Source: Bacteroides sp. 43_108 (lineage in GTDB: Bacteria; Bacteroidota; Bacteroidia; Bacteroidales; Bacteroidaceae). Taken from it: a DNA stretch of 50,038 nt. The position numbers and the translations under genes are program-made. Below, one piece after another: positions 16,292-25,118 of this stretch (positions are counted from its first letter, which is position 1; every line of letters starts with the position of its first letter). Where the stretch lies: positions 1 to 50,038 of the forward strand of contig MNQS01000118.1 in the NCBI GenBank assembly GCA_001915545.1. Direction: 5' to 3'. The notes below the pieces were generated by a model. That model worked only from the letters and a program-made list of their open reading frames with translations. It searched no databases and was not told the origin of the DNA.

Positions 16292-17357
16292 TAATTCTCA
16301 GCAAATTCAAATCAAGAACCTTACGATAGGGATCGATGAAAAACGTGCGAGAGAAATTTATGATGAAAAATATAATATCGCAAAAAATAGTTTTACTGAG
16401 GAGGCATTGAAAATAGCAAATGAAAGAGTCAAGGAATTAGAAGATAGACTTATACCTAAGATGGAAGCTATTGATAATGGCTTGAAAGCTTTTGCTGATC
16501 CTAGTTTTCAATTATTGTTGGTTGAAGCTCAGAAAAGTGCTGCAGCTACAGAACGTGAAGTTGATTATGATCTATTATCAGAATTATTGGTTCATAGAAT
16601 AGAAAGAGGTAGTGATCGTCATGTGAGAACAGGAGTTCACCGTGCTGTAGAAATTGTTGAGGATATATCTGATGAAGCATTATTAGCTTTGACGGTAGTT
16701 CATTCTGTCAATTCTTTTGTTCCAACATTACCAGATGTAAATCAGGCATTGGATATATTAAATGATTTATTTGGAAAAATCATGTATTCAGAGTTACCTA
16801 AAAGTAATGATTGGATTGAACATTTAGATATTTTAGATGCTGTTCGTATAAATCAATTCGGAAAATTTAAGAGTATAGAATATATTTATACAACAAAGTT
16901 GAATGGTATAGCTGTTGTTGGAATAAAGAGGGACTCTGAAGAACATAATAGAGCAAAAGCAATTTTACAAGAAAATGGATTGAATTTTGATTCAATTCTA
17001 GTAGAAAATGTATTAAATCCTGATTTTGTCCGGATTAAAATTTGTAACATTGAAGAAGTTGAAAGTCTGAGGATTATACATTCAATAAATGGAGAAAATA
17101 TTGTTATCCCTTTTTCCGATGCGCAAAAACAAGCGGTACGTTCAGTGATTGAATTGTATTCTAAGGATTCTAATTTAATTGATGAAATGAAGAGAGTTTT
17201 TATGAATGAATGGATGAAGCGTTCTAATCTCAATAAATTAGAGCTTTGGTGGGAGGGATTTCCTTCTTATTCATTTCATATTACATCAGTTGGCAAAGTG
17301 TTGGCTCATGCAAATGCTCAGAGATGTGAAAAAAGATTACCTCCATTAAAATGGTGA
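16269..17357 (+). CDS. LPO_1073/Vpar_1526-family protein, accessory gene in BREX
   Basis: A 362-residue soluble protein. The N-terminus (residues 3-17, VQKAGDNSQQIQIKN) is an N/Q-rich motif matching the tail of the preceding peptide. It is followed by the family-typical GIDEKRAREIYDEKY, a helical region to about 80, and SFQLLLVEAQKSAAATERE with DYDLLSELLVHRIERG around 100-120. I recognise this as the LPO_1073/Vpar_1526 type, a family without known biochemistry. The remaining ~200 residues show no catalytic motif I can name. The gene is noticeably AT-richer than brxC and the ends of pglX. With the upstream peptide it looks like a cargo module inserted at the brxC-pglX junction, a place where other BREX systems carry extra defence genes. 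Confidence 0.65.
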   Translation: MEVQKAGDNSQQIQIKNLTIGIDEKRAREIYDEKYNIAKNSFTEEALKIANERVKELEDRLIPKMEAIDNGLKAFADPSFQLLLVEAQKSAAATEREVDYDLLSELLVHRIERGSDRHVRTGVHRAVEIVEDISDEALLALTVVHSVNSFVPTLPDVNQALDILNDLFGKIMYSELPKSNDWIEHLDILDAVRINQFGKFKSIEYIYTTKLNGIAVVGIKRDSEEHNRAKAILQENGLNFDSILVENVLNPDFVRIKICNIEEVESLRIIHSINGENIVIPFSDAQKQAVRSVIELYSKDSNLIDEMKRVFMNEWMKRSNLNKLELWWEGFPSYSFHITSVGKVLAHANAQRCEKRLPPLKW

Positions 17358-17396
17358 ATCATTATATTTTTTAGTGATAATAAATTTATATTGTGT

Positions 17397-20300
17397 ATGA
17401 AACTAATCGATCATGTACTCCATATACGTAGCCTGATACAGCAGGCTATTGATAACCGTTTCTCCCGTTTGGGACTGGAAGCAACGGAAGAAAAAGAGCT
17501 TCCGGAAAATGCTTTAACCAGTAACAGAGAGAAGAGAAACAAGTTGGAATCCATTATTGAAACGCATAAGCAGGCGTTAGGTAATGACTATGCTGAAGCG
17601 AGAAAGGAAGCAATAAATGAATGTACTTTTACGCTTTTCAATCGTCTGGCGGCTTTGAAGGTGATGGAAGATAGGGAACTTTTCCCTGAAGTAATCCGGC
17701 GCAGAGTGGAGCATGGGAATCTTTCGTATGCCCATAAGCAATGGCTGGAAGAACATACTGATGAACGAAATGCGGAACGTATGGGCTTGAAGCATTTTCT
17801 GGAAGATAAATTTCTGGAACTTTCCGAAAATTACAAGATTTCTTTGTATAGTCCGGATTATGCATACGCCATGTTGCCTACAGCTGATGAATTGTTTGAA
17901 ATTATTACAGCTTTCAATGCGATAGAACTGGATGCGGATTGCGGTGCGGATATTTGGAAAGGCGACGATATATTGGGCTGGTTGTACGAAAACTTCAATA
18001 CAGTAGAGAAACTTGCGTTGAAAGATTCTGGTGATAAAACGGAGTATGATAAGGTTTCTTTGCAGAGTCAGGTCTATACTCCTCAGTGGGTAGTAAAATT
18101 CTTGGTTGATAATACATTGGGTAAGATGTATTTGGAAATGTATCCAGACAGTAATTTTATCTACGATGAAGATGGTAAGGTAAAATATTTGATTGCCAAT
18201 GCGCCTACTTCACAAATGCGTCATCCGAAGAAACTGGAAGAAATCAGGCTGATAGATCCGGCTTGCGGTAGCGGAAACTTTTTGATTTATGCGTTTTCAC
18301 TGTTCTATGATTTGTATTTGAACCAGATAGACCAGTATGATGCCGATTATTCACGCAGGGATATACCGAAACTGATTGTGGAAAACAATCTGTATGGTGT
18401 AGATTTGGATGAACGTGCAGTACAGCTTACTCAGATAGCTTTGTTTATCAAGGCTATGCAACAGAAGGGACGCAAGAGAGCTATGCCTGCTTATACACAT
18501 GTAGTAAGTACCCACTTTGAACTTCCGGAGTATAATCAAGTAGAAGCAGCTTTCATGATGGGTTCAAACTGGAATGAGAAACAACAAAAGACTATCCGCT
18601 CTATTTGGGAAGATTTGCGTTCTGCATATAAATTCGGATCTTTGATTCGAGTGGAAGAACAGTTGGATGCTTTGCTACCGGTAGATTCTACTGATATGTT
18701 TGCCAATCAGTGGAAAGCGTATATGTTTGATTTCAAGCATCAGATGATTACGACTTTGCGCAACCAGGTTCATCAGTGGACGGGAGAAGGTAGCAATGTA
18801 TATTCATTGTCAAAGGCGAACGATGCCATTACTTTTTTGGATATTCTAAGTACGAAGTTCGATGTGGCTGTAGCAAATCCTCCTTATACAGATAGTGCGG
18901 ATTTTGGAGCTGAATTGAAAGAATTTGTGGGTATAAATTATTCCAAGCCTTTGAAGTTTAATTCCAATCTTTATGCTTGTTTTATCAAAAGATGTTGTGA
19001 ATTGGTAGGGGATTGTGGGAAGGTTGGAATGATACATCCATTAACCTTTATGTTTATAAAATCTTTTGTTGATGTTAGAAAATATATATTAGACAATTGG
19101 CATATAAATCTATTTGTGGATTATGGACTTGATAGGATTAATATGTTTAAAGGTACAGGGTATGCGAGTGCTCCCGCATTTTATATTTTAGATCATAAAA
19201 ATGATAGTTGTGACTCTATCTTTTTTGAACTAAATAAGAATTTACAGGAAAAAGATAAGAAAGCAAGATTTTTTTTAGCTTATGATAGAAGTTGTAAAAA
19301 ATTACCAGATAATCGTACTTATAGAATAAAGCAAGAGGACTTGAAAGACATTAAATTATTCCCTTTTATTTACTGGATTTCTTATAATTATCGCAATAAA
19401 TTTTCAGAATATAACCTTGGGAAAAAGGCTGATGTTGTTAGTGGATTTAAGACAGGACACAATGAAGCTCTATTAAGGTACTGGTGGGAAGTAGAAAATA
19501 ATTCCAAGTGGGCAATTTACACAAAAGGAGGTTACTATAACAAATGGTATGGTAACAATTGGTTAAAGCTAAATGTAGAGGATGACTTTTTCATGCTGAA
19601 AACTCAAAATAGTTATAATATACCAAGAAGATATTTTGAAAATGGACTGACATATAATGGTTTAGGATCTAAGGGACTATGTTTCAGACTCCTTGAAGAT
19701 AATACATTATTTGATATGGGAAGTTCTGCTGTTTTTGGTACGCACACTTATTTCTTGCTTGGAGTCCTTAATTCTACACTTATTAAATATTCATGTAATT
19801 GTCTTAATCCCACTGTAAATGTTCAGCCTATAGATGTGGAAAGATTACCTTTTGTAGATATGTGCACTATTTGTTCGGAGGATATTGGTGATGTTGAAAG
19901 CCTTTCAGTGCAAAATGTAAAAATAAAAAAACTCTTGTGTAAGTACTCTTTAATTGAACCACTATTTGAGCAATCTCCTATTCGCAATGATGGTGATATT
20001 GGAGCATCTATTTTTATATATTTTCATAGTGAGAATGCCCTAATTACTCAAATCCTACTCAATGAGAGTATCATTAACAAGATAGTCTTTGATATATATG
20101 AGCTGAGTGATCATGACAAAATGATGGTTTTGGATAAAGAGGGAATTCCAGTAGGTAATCTTCCTGTGAGTCATGAGGCCAAGGTCGCTTATAAGCAATG
20201 GCTAATGTTGGAGAGTAATTTCAAACCAAATGATAAAATGTTAGTACACATTGATTCTGTAGAGGAGTGTGATGACCTTCCAAATATCACGGACTTTGAC

Positions 20301-21059
20301 ACTCTATATCAAAAAAATAATGAGTGGGAAGAATTCTGCATAAAGCATAAGATGAATCCGATTGAAGTATGGTATCAGTTTAAGAATGCCGGTATATTGC
20401 CACCACAACGTACACAAGCATTGGCTTTTGAACTGATAACAGACGTAATACGTAGTGTATTGGCGAAAGATGATGATGGGGTAATTCCATTGACGGAGCG
20501 TATGGGTGAAGAACAGTTGGCTGGTCGTATAGCGCATGAATTGGTTGAACGCGGATATAGCTCGGCACAGATTTCACAGATTATTCAATTGCTCGGAACG
20601 CCATTGGATAAATACTTGCAGGATAAGTTCTTCAAACAACTGAGCGATCATCTGAATCTCTTTATGTATTTGCCAAAGACTCCATTTATCTGGCATCTGA
20701 CAAGTGGTCCGCATCATGCCGTAGAACTGTATATCAGTATCTATAAGTGGAGCCGTGATACAGTGTTCCGCATAAAGAGTGTCTATCTAGCCAATAGGGA
20801 AACAACCTTGAACGATCGTCTTTCTGGTGTAGATATCAGTACCGCCAATGGTAAGCTTGAAGCTGCAGAACTGAAAGAGCAGCTGAAAGAGCTGAAAGTG
20901 TTTGCCGAAAAGATAGATGAACTGTTGGCAAGCGGTTACGATCCGAAATTGGATGACGGTGTAGGCAAGAACATTGCTCCTTTGCAGAAGGCAGGCTTGT
21001 TGAGCTATGAGGTGCTGAATGCCGGACAGCTCAAAAAATACTTGAATGCTGACTGGTAA
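17397..21059 (+). CDS. pglX: BREX adenine-specific DNA methyltransferase PglX
   Basis: A 1220-residue class I N6-adenine methyltransferase that modifies host DNA at the BREX recognition site and so marks self. The S-adenosylmethionine motif DPACGSGNF starts at residue 287 and the catalytic NPPY is at 494-497. ATG 17397 is preferred over the in-frame TTG at 17391. The N-terminal ~220 residues are helical with the typical YTPQWVVKFLVDN motif. Between about 18.9 and 20.3 kb the DNA becomes strikingly AT-rich, with rarer codons (ATA, AGA, TTA). This is the specificity (target recognition) part, suggesting domain exchange. A run of eight T at 19269-19276 lies within it. The gene appears intact. 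Confidence 0.93.
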   Translation: MKLIDHVLHIRSLIQQAIDNRFSRLGLEATEEKELPENALTSNREKRNKLESIIETHKQALGNDYAEARKEAINECTFTLFNRLAALKVMEDRELFPEVIRRRVEHGNLSYAHKQWLEEHTDERNAERMGLKHFLEDKFLELSENYKISLYSPDYAYAMLPTADELFEIITAFNAIELDADCGADIWKGDDILGWLYENFNTVEKLALKDSGDKTEYDKVSLQSQVYTPQWVVKFLVDNTLGKMYLEMYPDSNFIYDEDGKVKYLIANAPTSQMRHPKKLEEIRLIDPACGSGNFLIYAFSLFYDLYLNQIDQYDADYSRRDIPKLIVENNLYGVDLDERAVQLTQIALFIKAMQQKGRKRAMPAYTHVVSTHFELPEYNQVEAAFMMGSNWNEKQQKTIRSIWEDLRSAYKFGSLIRVEEQLDALLPVDSTDMFANQWKAYMFDFKHQMITTLRNQVHQWTGEGSNVYSLSKANDAITFLDILSTKFDVAVANPPYTDSADFGAELKEFVGINYSKPLKFNSNLYACFIKRCCELVGDCGKVGMIHPLTFMFIKSFVDVRKYILDNWHINLFVDYGLDRINMFKGTGYASAPAFYILDHKNDSCDSIFFELNKNLQEKDKKARFFLAYDRSCKKLPDNRTYRIKQEDLKDIKLFPFIYWISYNYRNKFSEYNLGKKADVVSGFKTGHNEALLRYWWEVENNSKWAIYTKGGYYNKWYGNNWLKLNVEDDFFMLKTQNSYNIPRRYFENGLTYNGLGSKGLCFRLLEDNTLFDMGSSAVFGTHTYFLLGVLNSTLIKYSCNCLNPTVNVQPIDVERLPFVDMCTICSEDIGDVESLSVQNVKIKKLLCKYSLIEPLFEQSPIRNDGDIGASIFIYFHSENALITQILLNESIINKIVFDIYELSDHDKMMVLDKEGIPVGNLPVSHEAKVAYKQWLMLESNFKPNDKMLVHIDSVEECDDLPNITDFDTLYQKNNEWEEFCIKHKMNPIEVWYQFKNAGILPPQRTQALAFELITDVIRSVLAKDDDGVIPLTERMGEEQLAGRIAHELVERGYSSAQISQIIQLLGTPLDKYLQDKFFKQLSDHLNLFMYLPKTPFIWHLTSGPHHAVELYISIYKWSRDTVFRIKSVYLANRETTLNDRLSGVDISTANGKLEAAELKEQLKELKVFAEKIDELLASGYDPKLDDGVGKNIAPLQKAGLLSYEVLNAGQLKKYLNADW

Positions 21060-21083
21060 TAGGATTACTAAAAAGAAAAGATT

Positions 21084-22721
21084 ATGGAGGAAAATTCACT
21101 ATACGATAAAAAATCTCTCCGTGAGATAATAGGAAAGAGTGCAGACTGGAATGAAGTGGCTAAAGACTGCGTAGCTTTCAGTAATGCACAAGGGGGAGTG
21201 ATAGACTATGGCATAGAAGATGATGCGGATGCGCCACCTGCAGACCAAAAGGTTTCAGAAGAAATAGCTATTAACCTAGAGAAAAAAATAAGTGGTAAAA
21301 CACAGAATGTGTCTGTCCATGCCGAAATTCGGACGCATGAAAACGGTGGGCAATATATCCGTCTGCATATAGCACGTGGAACTTCTTCCGCTTCTACTAC
21401 CTCCGGTAAATATTTCACACGGGTAAGTGATGAAAGTAGGCCGCTTACAGGAGATGACATAACCCGTCTTTCGGCTGAAAAAGGTTATTATCGTTGGGAA
21501 GATGAGGAAAGCAAATGGAACTGGAAAGATGCTGACAAGGAGAAATTAAAAATGCTGCTTCAAAATTTGCGGAATTCAAACCGTGTGTCGGATTTTGTCA
21601 AGCAGAAAGAGGATAAGGAACTGTTGGATTATTATTTCCTTACTGTGGAAGAATCAGATAAAATGACCAACCTGGGAGTGCTTTTTATAGGAACCCAATC
21701 GCAACGAGGCAGACTGATGAATGCGCCTGTGGTGCAGTGTATCCAGTTTGACCAGTATGGTGATAAGGTTTGGAAATATCTTATTGATGACTTTACAAAG
21801 AATCCTCAGGAAATCATTGAAGCAATATGGAACAATGTGCCTGTTTGGAGGGAAAGCAATGAAATCAGCGACGGACTGTTCCGCAAGGAGATTCCTGCGT
21901 ATGACGAAGCGGTAGTCAGAGAACTGACATGCAATGCATTGGTGCACCGCCCTTATACGGTAAGAGGAGATATCTTTATCAATATCCATCCGGACAGGAT
22001 TGAAGTGGTCAATCCCGGAGCATTGCCATTAGGAGTAACTCCGCAGAATATACTTCATAAAACGGTAAAAAGAAACGAGCATTTTGCCAATCTGTGCTAT
22101 GCCCTCCGAATGATGGAACGTGAAGGTTCCGGATATGACAAGATGTATGAAGTGCTGTTGTCCAATGGAAAACAGATTCCTAAAGTGGAGGAAGGGGATG
22201 ATTATGTGAAGGCTATAGTGGGAAGACGAATCATCAGTCAGGAAGCCATTAAGGTGATTCGCTATGCCTTGCAGGCAACTGAACTACGTCAGAAACAGAT
22301 TATCTGTTTAGGACTGATAGCCCAGCATGAAAGTATTTCGGCGGCAGATTTGATTAAATTGCTGAATCTGAAAAATCGTGATGCTCTTTCTCCATGGCTT
22401 GATAAGTTGGTGGATGATGGTATCGTTGAAACTTCAGGTAGAAATAGAGGAAAAGAATATAGAGTGAATGCATCTGTTTTAAAACAGAGTGATTATAAGG
22501 GTACTACTTCGTTAAAGAGAATAGAACCTTACAGACTTCGTGAACTTATTATCGAAGATTTGAAGATATATGAATGCTCCGGATTGAAGGACATTCATCA
22601 GAGAATTGGAATCGAGATTCCTTATAAGAAAGTTCTGGAACAGATTAAGGTTATGCTTTCTGATGGAATAATAGAGTCGGAAGGTGAAAACAGATGGATA
22701 AAATACAAGCTGAAGAAATGA
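21084..22721 (+). CDS. AlbA_2 / HATPase_c_4 ATP-binding winged-helix protein within BREX
   Basis: A 545-residue accessory protein. The N-terminal AlbA_2-like (Schlafen-related) domain spans about 8-130, with AFSNAQGGVIDYGIEDDADA. A GHKL-type ATPase domain covers about 270-370: E-x-x-x-NALVHRPY, then DRIEVVNPGALP and MEREGSGYDKMYE. Two winged-helix segments follow, near 395-465 and 480-545. The family is annotated as putative DNA/RNA-binding ATPases or regulators; its reaction is unknown. It starts 25 bp after pglX and precedes pglZ, so it is co-transcribed with the core. AlbA_2 proteins recur beside restriction and BREX genes, so a regulatory or nucleic-acid-sensing role is plausible but inferred. 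Confidence 0.8.
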   Translation: MEENSLYDKKSLREIIGKSADWNEVAKDCVAFSNAQGGVIDYGIEDDADAPPADQKVSEEIAINLEKKISGKTQNVSVHAEIRTHENGGQYIRLHIARGTSSASTTSGKYFTRVSDESRPLTGDDITRLSAEKGYYRWEDEESKWNWKDADKEKLKMLLQNLRNSNRVSDFVKQKEDKELLDYYFLTVEESDKMTNLGVLFIGTQSQRGRLMNAPVVQCIQFDQYGDKVWKYLIDDFTKNPQEIIEAIWNNVPVWRESNEISDGLFRKEIPAYDEAVVRELTCNALVHRPYTVRGDIFINIHPDRIEVVNPGALPLGVTPQNILHKTVKRNEHFANLCYALRMMEREGSGYDKMYEVLLSNGKQIPKVEEGDDYVKAIVGRRIISQEAIKVIRYALQATELRQKQIICLGLIAQHESISAADLIKLLNLKNRDALSPWLDKLVDDGIVETSGRNRGKEYRVNASVLKQSDYKGTTSLKRIEPYRLRELIIEDLKIYECSGLKDIHQRIGIEIPYKKVLEQIKVMLSDGIIESEGENRWIKYKLKK

Positions 22722-22724
22722 TGA

Positions 22725-22782
22725 TTCTCATTTCCAAAATCGGGAATAGAAGAACCGATAAAAACCGATTTGGAAATGAGAA
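22725..22782 (+). other. Strong stem-loop between the AlbA_2 gene and pglZ
   Basis: The arms at 22725-22743 (TTCTCATTTCCAAAATCGG) and 22765-22782 (CCGATTTGGAAATGAGAA) pair along 18 bp with one bulged A, around a 21-base loop. It starts 3 bp after the AlbA_2 stop codon. No U tract follows, so a simple terminator is unlikely. RNA processing, transcript stabilisation or attenuation before pglZ-brxL are possible. The 190-bp gap is the longest inside the operon. Confidence 0.65.
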
Positions 22783-22911
22783 ATGGAAATGATAAAAATA
22801 ATACATTGATAATTAAGTAATTAATCGTTTCAATAATTGAGAATAGCCAAAGAGATAAAATAATTTTTAAAGAGAGAAATGAAAGAGATAAAGCTTTAAA
22901 TATAGAAAATA

Positions 22912-25107
22912 ATGATTGATAGATGGTTTCAAAACGATATAAATAAAGTATTGGCTGAGCATGACCGTGTGGTGGTGACAGATGCTTTAGGAGAAGGCAG
23001 ATTCCTGTTGGATTATTTGCCTTCTGATGTTGTGGTGATCAATACTGGCAATAGAGAAATAGATGAGATTAAGGCGAGATACAAGGCTGAAAAAGACTGT
23101 ATAGACAAGAAGGTTGTATTCTATAAGCAGAATACGCTGGATTCTTTATGTTTTCTGTTGGAGTATGCGGAAACATACGGTTGTATTGTGCTGGATGATA
23201 TGGAGGCTTATATCAGAAGGCATCTGTTTGAAGGTATAAAGGAAAATACAGAATTAGGAAAGCCTGAACTTCTGATGGCTGCCAAATTAAGCAAAGGAAA
23301 AGACTTGAATTGGTGGCATGGGGTAAGTAAGGGAATAATCAAGCCATTGGATACTGACGGTCTGGTAATAGACTTGTTGCATCATCCTAAAGAGATTAAA
23401 AAGAATATTGATGGTGATGTATGGAAGATTTTTGAATCGGAAGTTTATAACCTAATCTCAAAACCACAGACAGAACAGCCTGTGGAAGTATTGGCACAGT
23501 CGGTGGCTGATACGATATTTGACGGACTGGTTCATAATAGCGTATCAGACAGACTTTTGAAAATCTATTATAAGTGTGTGGACAGTAATTCAATGAGGGA
23601 GCCTTTACAGAACTACATCGAGAAATATAAGATGCCTCAAAGAGTGTCTGTATTGGATACTCATCCGGATCATTGTCTTATGGAATTGGACAGACTGTAT
23701 TTCAAGCAACTCAGTGCTGCATTGGAAAACAATGAATATATTATCGGGTTCCAACAATATATCCAAAATCGAACTAAGAGTAAGAAAGCAGAAGCATACA
23801 AGGCTGAATGGTTGAAGGATGTAAAGGTTTTGCTTGACTTCAAGAATGAGAAGCTTTATGAAATCAATACCGTTTCTCAACTGGCGAACTATTATCAATC
23901 TCACTTTGCTCCTTTGGATTCAGCCATAAGACATCTGTATGTGGCATGGCTTCAGGAAGAAAAACTATTGCGTCCTTATCAATACAGATACGAACAGTAT
24001 AATAAAGAGTTGCTTGATCGTTGGTTTGGACTTACAGATGGATATAAACCAACTCAAAGAAACTTTATAGCTGATAAACTTTCCGAAACTGGACGGATAG
24101 CGGTAATAGTTTGTGACGGGTTGAGGCTTGAAATAGCGGAATCCCTAGCAGATAAGATCAAGGTTAAGGGAAAGAAGGATGTGGCTTTTGCTGAATTGCC
24201 ATCTGTAACGGAGAATGGCATGAGTTCGCTTTTCGGTTGTGCGGAAGTAGAAGATGTAGCCCAAACAAGATATAACAACCTGAAGACCTTAATCCCTGAT
24301 GTTGAGGTTATCCAACTGGAAAAACTCAACAGTGGAGTAACGGCAAATAAGTTAGTATTGATGTTCGGTGATATAGATCAGGTTGGCGAAAAGAAACAGC
24401 TGGCTGGATTGAAAGATATAAATGCATACGAGGCTTTTGTCTCGGAAAAAATAAATGAACTCTTTAGTATGGGTTATGGTAAAGTGTATCTTACGGCCGA
24501 TCATGGATTTGTGATAACCGGTATATTGGATGAAGCGGATAAAATTCCGGTTCCGGATGGAGATATAATCAAATCGGAGGAAAGGTTCTGTCTGGCAAAT
24601 GATACTTTGGAAGATGAAAATATAATCGTTCGGAGCCAGAAGTATAAGGAGAGTCAATACCAGTATTATGCTAAGTCGGACAAACCGTTCGTTTCAAAAG
24701 GTGCTTACGGTTACGCGCATGGTGGATTTACTCCTCAGGAATGTATTATTCCGGCTTATAAGTTTGCAAATGATAATCAGGAGTCTTTAGGAGTTTCCAT
24801 CGTAAACAAATCAGCTTTGCAGAATGTTACAGGAACTTATTTTACGGTTAAGCTGAAGGCTGAAAGTGTAGAGAATACTTTGTTTAAGGCAGCAAGAAAA
24901 GTGGTGATTCAGATTTATGGAAATGGAGCTTTGCTGAGTACGTCTTCGGTATATAGAATGACTCCTTCATCTGTGCAGGAAGCTGAATTTGCATTGGCAG
25001 CAACTGGAAATGTGAAAGTGGTGGTCGTGGATATTCAGACGCAGCAACAAGTGGACTTCTGTGATGTGAAAAAATCAGTGTCTCGAGATTTGGATGACTT
25101 ATTTTAA
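22912..25107 (+). CDS. pglZ: BREX alkaline-phosphatase-fold protein PglZ
   Basis: A 731-residue core BREX protein. The PglZ domain, of the alkaline phosphatase superfamily, occupies about 385-620. IAVIVCDGLRLEIAESLADK near 394-413 supplies the metal-binding Asp. LPSVTENGMSSLF (near 425) follows. VYLTADHGFVI near 523-533 supplies the Asp-His pair, and GGFTPQECIIP is at about 604. The N-terminal part (1-380) is helical and less conserved. Its role in BREX is essential in characterised systems, although the substrate is not clear. brxL begins 11 bp downstream. No promoter consensus was seen in the gap before it, so expression probably depends on readthrough past the stem-loop. Confidence 0.93.
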   Translation: MIDRWFQNDINKVLAEHDRVVVTDALGEGRFLLDYLPSDVVVINTGNREIDEIKARYKAEKDCIDKKVVFYKQNTLDSLCFLLEYAETYGCIVLDDMEAYIRRHLFEGIKENTELGKPELLMAAKLSKGKDLNWWHGVSKGIIKPLDTDGLVIDLLHHPKEIKKNIDGDVWKIFESEVYNLISKPQTEQPVEVLAQSVADTIFDGLVHNSVSDRLLKIYYKCVDSNSMREPLQNYIEKYKMPQRVSVLDTHPDHCLMELDRLYFKQLSAALENNEYIIGFQQYIQNRTKSKKAEAYKAEWLKDVKVLLDFKNEKLYEINTVSQLANYYQSHFAPLDSAIRHLYVAWLQEEKLLRPYQYRYEQYNKELLDRWFGLTDGYKPTQRNFIADKLSETGRIAVIVCDGLRLEIAESLADKIKVKGKKDVAFAELPSVTENGMSSLFGCAEVEDVAQTRYNNLKTLIPDVEVIQLEKLNSGVTANKLVLMFGDIDQVGEKKQLAGLKDINAYEAFVSEKINELFSMGYGKVYLTADHGFVITGILDEADKIPVPDGDIIKSEERFCLANDTLEDENIIVRSQKYKESQYQYYAKSDKPFVSKGAYGYAHGGFTPQECIIPAYKFANDNQESLGVSIVNKSALQNVTGTYFTVKLKAESVENTLFKAARKVVIQIYGNGALLSTSSVYRMTPSSVQEAEFALAATGNVKVVVVDIQTQQQVDFCDVKKSVSRDLDDLF

Positions 25108-25118
25108 AAGATGGTATT

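Noticed and set aside
16103..17357. Frameshift splitting one gene into the 62-aa peptide and the 362-aa protein
   Set aside because: Both frames have their own start codon, and the motif is present once in each rather than being cut. Stand-alone versions of both architectures are familiar. A split ancestral fusion cannot be wholly excluded.
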